Below, in pieces: positions 48,748 to 61,600 of a DNA stretch of 64,000 nt. The DNA comes from Apostichopus japonicus (Eukaryota > Echinodermata > Holothuroidea > Aspidochirotida > Stichopodidae): NCBI RefSeq assembly GCF_037975245.1, contig NC_092566.1, forward strand, positions 11,361,501-11,425,500, given 5' to 3'. Numbering within the stretch: position 1 is the first letter of the stretch; each line of letters opens with the position of its first letter. The notes below the pieces were generated by a model. That model saw only the letters and a program-made list of their open reading frames with translations, was not told where the DNA came from and did not search any database. A program made the translations under genes and the position numbers.

Positions 48748-51700
48748 AAGCTCGGTATCAAATTTGGACGTATCTGCAGTGTGGTGCATTTTCTCTCGAG
48801 TTTCGACCAGTTTCATCATCCAGCGCTTTACTTCTCTGCGAAGGAACTCGACCATTTCCTCGTGGCTGCTACTGCTACTCCAAACGATACGTTGAAGACT
48901 TCTGCTGGACCTGCCGACGAAGATAGCTTCAAACGGGGATCAACTTTGGGAAACAGAGGTTACAGAGTGCCGTGTCCACGAATCCACCAGAGAAATTATT
49001 GCGCTATTTTCGTCTTGTCGAACTGCGAACAAAGACTTTCTTCTTTCCTATTTACCAGATGTTGTGCGTGTGGTAAGGATCTTTTTCGTTTGTGATTCCT
49101 TTTCATCATGAATATGCATTGACTCTTACGGATATTTATCCTGCTCGTGGATTCATTGTTTGGAATGAGGAAACAAACTGTCTCTATGGTCATGATGTCG
49201 TGAGAAATTGAGGGAATTCTCTCTCACGATGAAACTTTTTTCTTTCTTGAGTTTGTGTATTAACCGCAAATATATCCCAGATATATATGGCACTTTGAAC
49301 CGACCTTTGTTTAATACTTTTATAAATATTCATAACTTTATCGAATATTGCAATATCGAGGAATGAAAGATTAATTTGGCAAATTTACTTACCATATTGT
49401 TGGAAGCTGGTAATGTAGGAATCAGTTAGCACAAAATATGTGGGATATTTAAGTAGCAGCTTTGGTGAAGCTGAAAGGAAAAATTGTTGTCTGTACCATC
49501 TCTGTTTGTTGTTATTTTCTTGGGTCTTGTTTTTAAAGTTTGGGCTACTGCATACATGTGATTCATCTTGTAGTAGCCACCTTATACAGTTGTTTAATGA
49601 TATCTTTTAGACAGAACTGTTCATAACAGTATTAATGTTTCCTTCGTACATTTGAGAGGGTGACTTACAACAGATTCAGGACAGACAATATATATACAGA
49701 TACCCAGAAGGCATTGTAGCTTCATGGCTTTGTTGCTTTTAAACAGAACTGAAAATTTGACTCTTTGAGATATCGTTGAAAGATGTATAATTATCGAAGT
49801 GTGTGTGATGTTGACAAAAATCGGCAGACTTGCAAATATTGTACCTATTGTTAAAGAAGATGTTACATCAATTGGTTGCTACATCTCACTTTATGGGATG
49901 TTATACAGATACACTTCCTACTGTACACTGGTCACTGTATTGTTGAATCTAGCCTCCAGCAATTTCATAATACCCAGCACATCACCATGTAACCATGTAA
50001 TTAGTTGAAACTGGGTTCTGATTAACATTCACGTTGGAAAATGTAAGTTGTGATATGACAGTTAAAAGTCAGAAGCTACTCAGGAAAGAGACAACATGCT
50101 TCAGTAAGACCTATCCATATGAATTGTGAATCTCAATGTTTCATTTAACAGCTTTGTGCTAGTGTAAAACATTACAGCTTTAGCTTTTACTAATATAAAT
50201 CATTTATTTTCCAAGGATCAGAAAAAGTTCAGCATAGTTGCTCTAAACATATTTCATAATTTTCTCTCTTTTTGTTTCTTTGTGGAAGTGCCAACGATAT
50301 TCATTAGTACTCAGCTGTACGCAACAGCTGCGGTCTATTTACAGTGATATGCCACTGATTTATGGGCTTGATACATCTGTCAGTGCTCGTAATGATAACA
50401 TTTGGTCGTTCAAAATGGCATAATATGATTCATCGCTCTAGAAAAAATAGACCATGCATACCTTCGGTACAAAGCTGAAAGCTGACTTTCATGGGATTAA
50501 TACAGTTCAGTACGATAGTTTTCCCGCAGCTGTGTGGATTTAACAAAGAAGTACATGCAGCTAACTGTGTACAGAGTGAATTCATCAAACATTTGAACTG
50601 TACTTCAGAATTTTCAAAGTGTTTTAGGAGTCTAAATATCATGTAGTCCATAAGGGAAGCTATGCTTAAAAGTATACCAAAAAAAATTACATTTAAAAAA
50701 TTAATTTAATTACAAATTTTTACTTTTCATGTAAACAGAGATTGGAATATGGGCAGTTGTTTCTGTTAAAACGTCATTTGTTCTTTTTTTTTGCATGTTC
50801 AATAGGCTGTACGTTTTGTTGGTATGTATACACGTAGTTACAAATAATTATTAATGCCAGTTGGTTTTTATTTTCACAACATACTTAGAGATCGCATAGT
50901 ATCTGAAAGTCACTTGTATAGATAATGACTCTTGACACAATTTCTACCAAACACAGGCCAAAGTAGACAATGGTTGGTACATTTGTAATAAAGTCCCTTG
51001 TGGTTTTTACCTTTACCCTCAGCCGGTATGGTGTACATGGCAATAGCTTAATCAATGCTACTAATGAGTTATCTGAAATGACTGTCTCTCGCCCGTACAA
51101 ACAGGTCTTTTTCATATTTATGGGGAAGTTTCTCTTCTTTTTTGGGGGGGTGGGGGAGAGGGAGGCTGAAAATCTCAGTCATTCAGAGGAGATTATGATT
51201 GAATTCTTTACAAAAAATGTAAAAAACATCAAAAATCAAGTTATACATTGTTGTGAGAGCAATGCATTTTGTGATAATGATGTATACTGCATTCCATATC
51301 AAGGTTTGTTGGTTATAAACTTATGAAAAAGCTGGTTCAGGTGTAGGATTAAAAGAAATGTGTTTGAAAAGAACAATAATGAATTTTCTTTGTGTGGATT
51401 TGTACGATTGATGCTTAAAACTTCTCTAAACTGAATACTAAATATATACTAACTGTCGATTGAATAGGGAAGGTGGTTTATATATATAGTATGAAATGGG
51501 GAAATAATTGCATTGTTGAGTTTTACATTCTATTAACCAATAAAAATAATTGAAGATATTATAGTGGCTGTTTGTTTTCATTGATGTTAGAATCAAGAAT
51601 ATATTCATCACAAGGTTGATTGTTCAAGTAATTAAATATGTCATCAATAAGAAATATTACTTTTATTTGTAGATTGAATGTTTGATTAGATTTACTTCTT

Positions 51701-52591
51701 TATTAATCAATAGATTTATCGATACATATGTAACTCATGTATGTGTTTTCTCATGGTTACCTCATGTTTTGGTTGAAGGCATTCGGATAGCTTGGCTTCA
51801 ATGGATCTAGCATATTGACAGTACCATTCTATGGTTACATATAGTTAGATAATTTGATTTCAGTTATAACAGTGCATTTGATGTTACACTGCTCCCATAT
51901 AATAAGCCTTTATTAACCATAGCTCCATGTTTGAAACAGCAACATCCATCTTCTTCACTGGGGCTTAAATTATAAACACCAGTCAAATGTTTAACCACGT
52001 CCCAATTTATAAAAGGTCAAGTTCAAGTGTAAGAAACACTAAGTAGCCATCCAGTCCCTCTAGCATTGAGTACCAACCAATGTATCCAAGTGAGTTATGT
52101 TTCATCTTCATATGTGATTAGAATTCAGTCATTCTTGTTTTTTCATCTTTTCACTTTGTAAAATGAGTGGTTATGTCATCTTTTTGTAGGTAGTACATTG
52201 ACAGGAATAAATGTATTTGTTTACAGTTTTACATAGCAACATTGAAGTTTTAGAAAAAAACATTACCACCAGTATAAGTTTTTACATCCAAACCCCTGTC
52301 GTCATGATTATTATAACAATTTTTGGGTTTCACTTCGCACAGTGTGTAAGCTCTAAAACGAACTACCTGCAAGTCAGCTATTTAAAACAGGAAAATTCTG
52401 GATTTGTGTGGTTATCTGAAAGATAAACGTTTCCCAACAACTCGGAAAAAGTTTTCTGTGTAGAATTCCTAACCAGTTTTGCCCATACTGGATGTATGCA
52501 TAGTTGTGACAGTACAACAGGCTTAGTTCAAAGTTAAACTTATGTACATGTGTGTTGTATCTGAGATATTATTATGATTGTTAAAAAGGCA

Positions 52592-52608
52592 AATAAATAA
52601 AAAATAAA
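52592..52608 (+). promoter_or_regulatory. Candidate TM9SF3 polyadenylation signal cluster
   Basis: AATAAATAAAAAATAAA gives overlapping AATAAA hexamers, about 3.85 kb after the stop. It is the strongest of several candidates, chosen by motif density only. Confidence 0.3.
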
Positions 52609-55600
52609 GACATATCTATGAAGCCATTTCTTTTTGGTGAAGGTAACTTTAGAACAAAATTTGGGGTTTTGTTGCATTTCTGGATTAATCATTCAAAATG
52701 ACTAATCCTATAATTATTAGTTATAATGTTAATGTATTTAAAAAACAATACTTATTAAAATACAAAAATATAATAAAAAATGGTGGCATATAATAACATA
52801 GTGTATTACAGAATAACTGTTTACAAATGACACCTGAAAGTTTTAAATCAAACAATTTTCTTAATTACTGTTATTTAACCAACATTAATGTGTAATCAGC
52901 TTATTTGTGTTGCAGAATGGTTGGTAGTGTGTTTCGGGGAGGGTCACTGCTGTTTTGTAATCTTTGACTCTGCTTTACTGAGTCACACAGATGTGTTGTA
53001 GGTTGAATTTATTTAATATCCATTCCACGTCAGTTATGAATGACCAATATCGACGCTTCATAACCAACCTTTTTTTTCTACTCTTCTTTTTTTAAATGCC
53101 TTTAACGATATTTATTTAACTTTGTTTTGTTTCTTAGATCATATGGAAACATTTTGTCTAGAGCTTTTTTTTCCAATAAGGGTGTAATGCCTCAGAAGAA
53201 TTTAGGCATACATTTTCAGATAAGAGTGTAGCTTTCCTAGGCATATAGAAATTCACACATGAAATATATTTTCCATAGATATCAAGAACGATTTGTTTTT
53301 ACAATTTTGCTTTGTTTCAAAGAGAGAATATAGTGTTCTCTTGTTCTTATACTTGCAATGATTGAATAGGACTCAGCATTGATTCGTTAGAAAGTTGTTG
53401 TGACCTCATTAGGCCCACATTATTACATGCTTACAGTCCTAGCGTAGCATATCAAACGTTGTTTTCTTGTTTTGGGATGAAGCAACAACATTTTTACATA
53501 CTTTGACTGTAACCATATTAGTAATATGTTAAGTTTCCTGCAAGCCATTTTTGTTTTCTTTACCATAAGGTAGAAAACCTAACTTCTTACTTTTCCAATT
53601 TTCTCCATCAGGGAGGAAGAACCTATAAAGAATTTGGACCCTGTTTTTTATTTTTTTTAACTTTCTTTCTTTTGAAGTGTTTGTGCTTGTGATATTAAGA
53701 CATTTAATGAGCGCACTGTGGTCATTCTAATCAGTGTTGGTGGTTCCATTTAGTTTTGTTTGTGGGATGTGCATTAAAATAATAAAGGAATGTTATTACG
53801 ATTAGTGACTATTATTATTAGTGTTATTGCTTTGTGTTAAAAGTAATCAATTTGATTAATGGGTAAATTTGTAATATAACTTGGTAGTATACATCTTGTT
53901 AGGATCTTTTTCAAGGATTTTTCATGTTGTTTATTTATTTATATATTTTCAGTTTGGCTTGTATCGTCAGTTCATTTAGCTGTAAACAAACCTCCAATTA
54001 AATATGAAATTCTCCCCTTCTCTTCCCATTTTTTTCCCCAACAACAAAACATATATCATCTGGGGGTGATTTACTTTAGAAGAGCAACAGAAGTTTGTTT
54101 CCTTATTAATTGTTTAAATCTGACCAATGTGTTACTCGTTCTTGTCCTGTTTGTAGGTTTTTAGTTTTTGCTCTGTTAGTCACCTACAGGTTCCCATTTG
54201 CAACTTTAAACCAGTTTCAATTATATTTATGCCAACATTGACATTTGTACCAGACACCTTGTTAAATGTTACAGAATTTGTCATAGATTTGAGTAAATTC
54301 TCTCAAAGGTTCTCAATTTGTGAAAACTTTATGGAAGGAATAAAATAACCTAGACAAGAAGAAGGGGGTAGTTAGTTTGACTCTACTCAAGATTACTGCA
54401 ACCAATTTATTTACTTTCCAACTTCCTAGAGAGATTTGAAGACTGTCTGAAACCAAGTAGTTTGTTTGGTACCTTTATCACCCCCCCCTCTCTCCCCTCC
54501 CCCCTCATTGTTCTTTCTATTTTAAGGTGAAACCTTGGCCCGAGTGACCCCATGCCTCAGCTAACTCATTGTAAAGCTCCACTTACAACAGAATATTAGT
54601 CAAAAAGTGTACTGTAGATACATTGTTGAAAGTTTGTAAAAAAAAGAACCTCTCCATTGTTTGACTATCGTTTTTTCTCTTTGTTTATATTTTGTAGACC
54701 TGCATATTTTGTTCCTTACTATTTTTATGAACTTACTGTCTTCACCATCTCGATTAGTACACTCTTTTCCTTTGAAATGTGTACAAAATTGTCTGTACAA
54801 TCAAAAATAAATGCTTCTAAAGAACTTAACATTCAATTCTCAGCTCTTCCTTGATTCTGTCTGTTCATTTTCTCTAATGTGAACATTTACTTTGCAGCCT
54901 GGCACAAAAAAAAAGTTAATACTATTGTAAGTATTGTGTGTGTGTCACAACTCAAGTGTCATTTTGGCTTACAGTAACATAAGTATGTAGACAGAGCGAC
55001 ATTGAACATTTAGCAGCATTCAATATTTTAAATTTAGTTTCTGTGTTCTCTCGGGAATGGGGAAAGAGATGCTCGAAAGTTACCTGTAGGATGGGGGGGG
55101 GAGGAGAGAATGGGATGGAAGGCTATGTGGTATTGTTTTACACAAACTGAATGGGTCTTGCTGCCCTATTCTCCCCACCCTAGACCTCCTGTATTGAAGG
55201 AACTGGAATATATAGTTATGAGACAATGTAAAACTGCCAGAGGTAATCTTTGTCAGATTGAGACGTCAAGAAACCCGCCTTGAATAAATAAATGAATATA
55301 GCTATACACTGCATGAAAACATTTTCAAGTTATCATTAAGTGAATCAAATGTTGAGAAGAAATATATACTGCTAGGATGATCTGCAAGGGTAGGTGCCAT
55401 GTTCTCAATATATTATCAAACAAGGGGCAAAGTGGAAACTGAAGCATGCTCGCTCCACCACAGACAATCCATACTTTGTGAAGATGTATCCTAATAACCA
55501 GGTAATTTCATACTGGAGGTCGGTATCCAGTTAAGGGTTGCCAATATGCTTTGAAGGATCGTCCAAAAATTTGGGAGAAACAAAGACATTGCTTATATTT

Positions 55601-57444
55601 GTAGAAAAAGTGGAAAAATACATTACTCCAAAAGTGACCAAATCAAACACCATTTTTCAACTAAGCACCCTTAATTTATTTTAAAAAATCTCAAATGTGA
55701 TGGAATACTCCTGCAGGCAGTAATATTTGTAACTGGAGGGTTAGCAGAATAATCAAGGGGAAAATGGTCACTCAGTAAAAAATGGTTGAATGCCATGGTT
55801 TTAATACCAACTGTTCTTTTCAGTAGTTATTTACTGTATTCACCAATATTTTGTCTCGCCGGTGCCTCTTTGCTGGATCTGGCATAGGGAAGAACACATT
55901 TACAACCAAATAATGGCACAGCCTCGAAGCAACATTTAATTCTGAAAAAAAAAAATGATTTCTTGTATTTATTCAAGTCTTTAAATGGACTCCACAAAAA
56001 TAGATCTTTGATCACAATCGCCTGAAAAAGGATAAAAATAATTTTGTTGTGTTACAAGTTTTACTATAGGGTTAAAACCTCTAAAACCTTGACTAGGCTA
56101 TGCAAAAGGAAACAAAATTGCATTACCATTTAACATCATATAAAAAAAACATTTTATCAAAAATTTTAATTGACAAAGACAAAGGACTTAAAAAACAAAT
56201 TGGTTATGATATTATTTTAAAGAAAGGAAAAACATCACCAAAAAAACTATATATCACAATTGTCCAAAAAATTGTATCAGTAGATAAGATTAGAATACTG
56301 AATATTATTAGATGGTAAAAAATAAGTTTCTGTTGGAGATGGTGAATGATAATTTTATATGTACAGAAAATTAACACACAGACAGGAATACTGGTTTAAT
56401 GGATTGCCTGAGTCTAGACATGGTCAGAAAATGCATCATCCCCGAAACAGAATCTTCTCTCTTTTATTCAGCTAGGAATAATTTAGTGTACAAATTTAGT
56501 GTAGCAGTCCTTAAGTTTCTCTTGTAAAAAACTATAGTGCCTGTGTGTGCAAAACTGCCACAGATCTGTGCACTTGTATAGCAAAGTTAACCCATTCTGC
56601 AATTCACTGTGTGATAAGGTACTGGATATATTGTTCCCCTTTATTATCTTTTGAACTTCAAGCTTTATATAATCTAAAACATGATAAAACTCAACTCCTG
56701 GAAGCAGTTGCGGGTTGCTTTCCATTAATTAAAATGTCATAGCTCAGAAGTAGGACCGAAATCCTGAAATTAGTAGGGTGAGCCAAGTTCACTCATCGCT
56801 GTTGAATGCAATTTTTTCACTTTTTAGGGATTCGTATGATATGTGATCCAATTCAAAATGTCATCAACCAAAGCACTGTACTAGCTGCACATCTGAGATG
56901 ACTGTGTATAGAGTTCATAGCGTAAACCCAATCAGTGTAGTTTCATATTAATTTCTTCCCCTGATTTCACCTACTCACTGATTAACCCAAATCTCCAAGG
57001 AATGTGTCTGTTAGATTAAGGAATTTTCAGTGGTTTCAGAGACAGCAGCCTGTCATGTTTCACAGAATTAGAAGGGAATGCTATGACAGGGGCCCTCTGC
57101 TCATTTAGGGCGTGACTGAAGGTCCACATTCTTTGTCAAAGTCACCACAATGACAGACTCTTTGCATCAAACTGACCACATTTAATTTTACACCAAGTAT
57201 TTTCCCATGACCAAGATACTAGTTCCTTATAAGAAAGAAAACAAAACCCGAATAAACATTATTTTTCCATATGAGAGAAACATATTCCTTCCTTTTCCTT
57301 TCCTCGTAAGAAATTTATGGACATACTTTCCTTTTTGTCTATGCACGTATGGATATTCATGGGCTTTCATTTTGAAAGAATGTTAACATTTATCAGCTTT
57401 TACCTTGAGATAAACTTACTTTTGCTGTCCTCTGATTAACAACT

Positions 57445-57512
57445 ACTTCTACACACCCCCTCCACCACCACCCCTCTTCTCCCCCACCACCACCCCTCCT
57501 CTCCCCCACCAC
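57445..57512. repeat. 22-bp tandem repeat x3, CCACCACCACCCCTCTTCTCCC
   Basis: Three CCACCACCA starts spaced exactly 22 bp apart (A positions 57464, 57486 and 57508), with one T/C change between copies. Confidence 0.85.
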
Positions 57513-57663
57513 CAACTTTCTACATGCACACATGAGGACACATCCAAATTAAGGGTTATCATTTAAGAAATAAATAACTTGCTGATACATCTGTATAACA
57601 GACAAAAGAACAGTAAGTTAACATTTTTGATATCAACTGCACAATTTATTTTTGATCGGCTTA

Positions 57664-58082
57664 TGGTGAAATTTGCATCCAATTCCTGTGTTCCGTTTGG
57701 CCACGTAACAGTATATGAGTTGAACATTATTTTGTACCCATGGCAAGAGAACATGAAGCAAAACAGGTGTGATGTCACAGAAATGTCACAAATTAATGTC
57801 ACAAATTAATGCTATGTTTCTACTTCAAAAACTGAGACACATCTCATGACACACCTCAGTCGTTGGCATACAGTTGACTTCACATATCCCTTAGGTGAGG
57901 TGAGTTGGACCCCCTGTCCAATCCCAAGGGTCAAAACATATCAAACTGAACAATAAAGAAAAACTAAAACATTTTGGTGTTAGTGTGCAGCTATGACATC
58001 ACACCTGTTTGCTTCAAGTTCACTTTTGGTACAATCCATGACATATCAATTATTTTCCAATTGCTTGCAAATTTCACCAGGA
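57664..58082. repeat. Inverted pair of dispersed repeat copies (2 and 3)
   Basis: The left arm (57664-57785) begins TGGTGAAATTTGCATCCAAT and ends GAAGCAAAACAGGTGTGATG. The right arm (58082-57984, read on the minus strand) begins TGGTGAAATTTGCAAGCAAT and ends GAAGCAAACAGGTGTGATGT. The two arms could pair over their ends with a loop of about 200 nt. The copy at 7211 shares the same borders. Confidence 0.7.
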
Positions 58083-58586
58083 CTTATGTGCTTATAATAT
58101 GTTCATATTTTCATCAATCAAAAATAAATTTTCCTCTGACTATCTTTTACTTCTACTAACAAAGTAATTCTTCCTCACCTCTCATGGTGGACTGACTAAC
58201 GTTGTCTCTTCTAAATTCCACTCATCAATATGGAATGGTGAGAAACTATTAACAGGTATTAACACTTCAGAAACTTTAACAAACAAATTATAGCATATCC
58301 AACAATTGGGAGCAATCTTTTCCTATAACAAGTGGACAGCTATATCTGAAGCAATCCACAGAATTTTGGAGCCAACTCTCAATTCCCTCTTACGATTCTT
58401 CAAAAGATACCTGATAGTCGACTACCACCCAAAAAACTTAATATATTTTCTCTGACTTCCTCTCCCCAAAATTGTTCATCCGTGACAAACTTTTGGGACT
58501 TAAATACTATCTTTATGCATCCGCACAGCACCCTAACCATTATCGATCAATCTTTACTTTCAAAAACCTTTAATACTTTAATCCTT

Positions 58587-58592
58587 TTTATT
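58587..58592 (-). promoter_or_regulatory. Candidate polyadenylation signal of the tolloid gene
   Basis: AATAAA on the minus strand only 13 nt past the stop codon. Close spacing makes it weak; a site further left is equally possible. Confidence 0.25.
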
Positions 58593-58604
58593 TTAAAACA
58601 ATTT

Positions 58605-61600
58605 TTACTCGTTTGGTAGGTCGTAAACAATCTCGTCGTCAAGTTGGTACTTTGCGTGGAAACCTTTCCTGTGTATGGTATCGTCAGACACAAAGTGAAT
58701 CGTCAACTCATCGCCGCTGGTAACGATATCTGGTGGAAGCTGCGAGAGAGAGACAAAAGCACGAATGGGATCAACTGTCATTATTCTTGGCAAAACAAAA
58801 GAGTAATTACTGGAAACAATTGAAATACTGCCATTACCTAGTTCAAAGCGGTGGGCTGGTGAATTTGATCTTTGTTTGTGCATAGAACAACTAAGGAAAA
58901 AGTGCATCTGTCGATCAAGATGGGACACCACAAACAATATAATTCCTTCTTGAAATATATGGAAGTTCTGTGGTAGAGTGAATGAAAGCATACATGCCAT
59001 GCCAGCAAAGTTTACTGAGCCTTTAGGCATTGTAACCAAAAATGAGAAAAAGGGAAGGTAGACTTAATTCTTACAATCAAAATGGGAAATGAAACTATCA
59101 TGAATGTGACCTATCCATATTAAGTTTCCCTTCTTGATAGACTGCTTTTTTACAAGCAACCCAATGACACAAATTACAGGCAAACAAACTTTGCAGCATT
59201 TGCAGACATACACATACAGCATGCCTTCATACATCATGAAAGGATAATTCACTGAATGCAAAACACTCACCCTTTCCCCACAATACTTTCCGAGGGTTTC
59301 AAAACCTTCCTCAATTTCGACGTAGTCGTAACCGCATTCTGTCTCCAGTTCGATGTCAAATAGCACAAACCAGAACCTGATTGTCCAACCCTGGGGTGCA
59401 ATGATCGTCCACAAACAGTCAGCCTGTGAACATAGATGACAGTGAAACCAGATACTAATGGATGTTAAATAAGACACAAAATCTGCTACTTAATCTTAAT
59501 GTGTCCTGTGAAATTTTCACACTTCTAAACATTATTAACCACTCCCCCACCACCATGGAAAAATTACAAAGGTGGGATGAATCCAATTTCACAATCAGTC
59601 ACACATATAGCTGAAGTTTCAAACTGTTAGCATGAAAGTGGGAAATTGTAAATTTCCTGTCAAGGGACAAGGATCAATACCCTCTTCTCAAAAATTGTTG
59701 TAAATGGTTTGTCATAAAAAGAAAGAGACTAAATTGAAAGAAAATAGCATAGTGAACACAATTCAAACGACTTGTAGGGTACAGTCTGTTCAAATCAATC
59801 TAAATGTTTCTCAAGAAGATTATGCATGAACAATACTCATATTGATACAAATAAATTGATACAAATCTACTTTTGTCCAATACAAATAGTACCCACTCCT
59901 CTACCCCACCTCCTCCTCATCTTAAAAATGATGGAAAAATGCACAATCACAACAAAAAGACAGACCTGGCTTGGGTAATTCCCATCGCTAAGCTCTGCAT
60001 GAGAATAGAGTGAAAGTTGGCCATGGGTAGCCATGAGAGTTCCACCACACACTGTAGATGAAAAGACAGAGGGTTTATCAGGCTATTTGATCATGTAAAG
60101 AATCCATCAATATCACACGATCACTAAGATCTACTTTCATGCAAACATTTTCACCTATACGCATCAATCGGATGCAAGCTTTCATCGCGACCAAACAATA
60201 ACAAAGATGGACGGACACCTTTGCCTTGGTTTTAGTTTTAGTTTTCATTCGTTCCATCTCTGAGAATTGGCCAATGAGGAATGAGAAAAAGAGTGGATAA
60301 TTGTTATGATTGTGTACATTATTTTCTGTACAATTGTACTAATAAACGATTTTAGAGTGAGGGATCAGTTAGTTTTGTGTAATTTATAATGCATATATAT
60401 GGGGCTATAAGGGGACACTAATGTGTACAAGTATTAGGTTCAATACACTGAATTGTCCCTATATGATTATACCTTGGTCATACCGAGGCAAGAACTTGTT
60501 TCTCTGTGGGAGCTAAATCTTTGTTAAGGATATTAAGCTGCATTTTTTTGTGTAATTGATACTAACTGGTGGTACTGTTTTGAGACAGTCTATTAAAGGA
60601 AAGACTAGACACATGAAAACATATTTCTTTTAATCTGCCAAAACTGAAATCAGGGAAGATATTGGCCACATGGCTTGCAACTAAAACTATTTAGGAACAA
60701 CCAACTGGTTTGTAGGCACATACAAGATCTCCTAGTTAAACTGAGAGGTATCCAATGGGGTTCTCCAGCAGCCATCAAAATCAACAGCCTACGGCATGCA
60801 CTGTGATTTTGGTCCTATCTAGTTCTGCAAACTTTGGCAAGCTGTCGCTAAGGAGTTTGTGTCATCAGTAGTATAGTATTGTGGTAACATGAGTTGATCA
60901 CTAGATGTGCATCCATGTATAAATTGTTTTAATATTGTTTTTTTATTACTCCATTTTATAAATATTTTTATATTTATACTGGAATGCATGAATTGAAATT
61001 GAATTGAAGCATGCCAATTTGCTCATCGTTACTGAAGAACATAATTCATCTAAAATATGTTTCCAAAGTTTCATGTCAAACACAACAGTTTCCTGCAATG
61101 CAAGCAAACCCTACAGGACCATTTGCACATATTTAGAAAATTATTAGAAATATAAAATAAAGCCTGATGGGATATATTACTAGGAGAGCAAACCCAGGCG
61201 CGTAGTGAGGAATTTGCCAAGGGAGAGGCGAAGCCTGCAGGCAAACTATCTAAGCATAGCGCCACCATGGGTTTGCGCGAAACATACAGGAAAATTTTGG
61301 TCGAAAATGCCTCCCAGATCGCTGGAAATGGAACTTCCCAGGCCTTGTAAGCTGCATCTAAGCATTTTCTATTTTGAAATTATTAGCGATATCATAAACA
61401 GATACAAAAAATATGCTCAAGGGGGGGGGTGGTCACCCCCTTTGTGCCCCCCACCTGGGCTACACGCCTGACCCAACCTCATAAGAGTGAAACTTACCAG
61501 TTCTGTGTCTAGCAGAGAAACCAGGTCTTGACACCGAAGCATCTGAGTAAAATGAGATAAACATGTGATTGCCACTGGATAGGATGTCGTCGGGGAGGTG

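Larger units (their letters stand above)
48748..58604. other. TM9SF3 3' UTR and convergent intergenic space
   Basis: No coding sequence recognised. The part next to 48748 is certainly TM9SF3 3' UTR, but its end is unclear. AATAAA occurs at 51539-51544, 52592-52597 and 53781-53786, any of which could be used. Pyrimidine-rich tracts are at 54480-54507 and 57450-57512, and the inverted repeat at 57664-58082 is listed separately. The tolloid 3' end enters from the right. Confidence 0.6.

Noticed and set aside
58740-59039. Extension of the last tolloid exon to a Met at 59039
   Set aside because: A strong acceptor (CTCTCTCGCAG) at 58740 matches the phase and the homology. The extra residues do not resemble CUB sequence.
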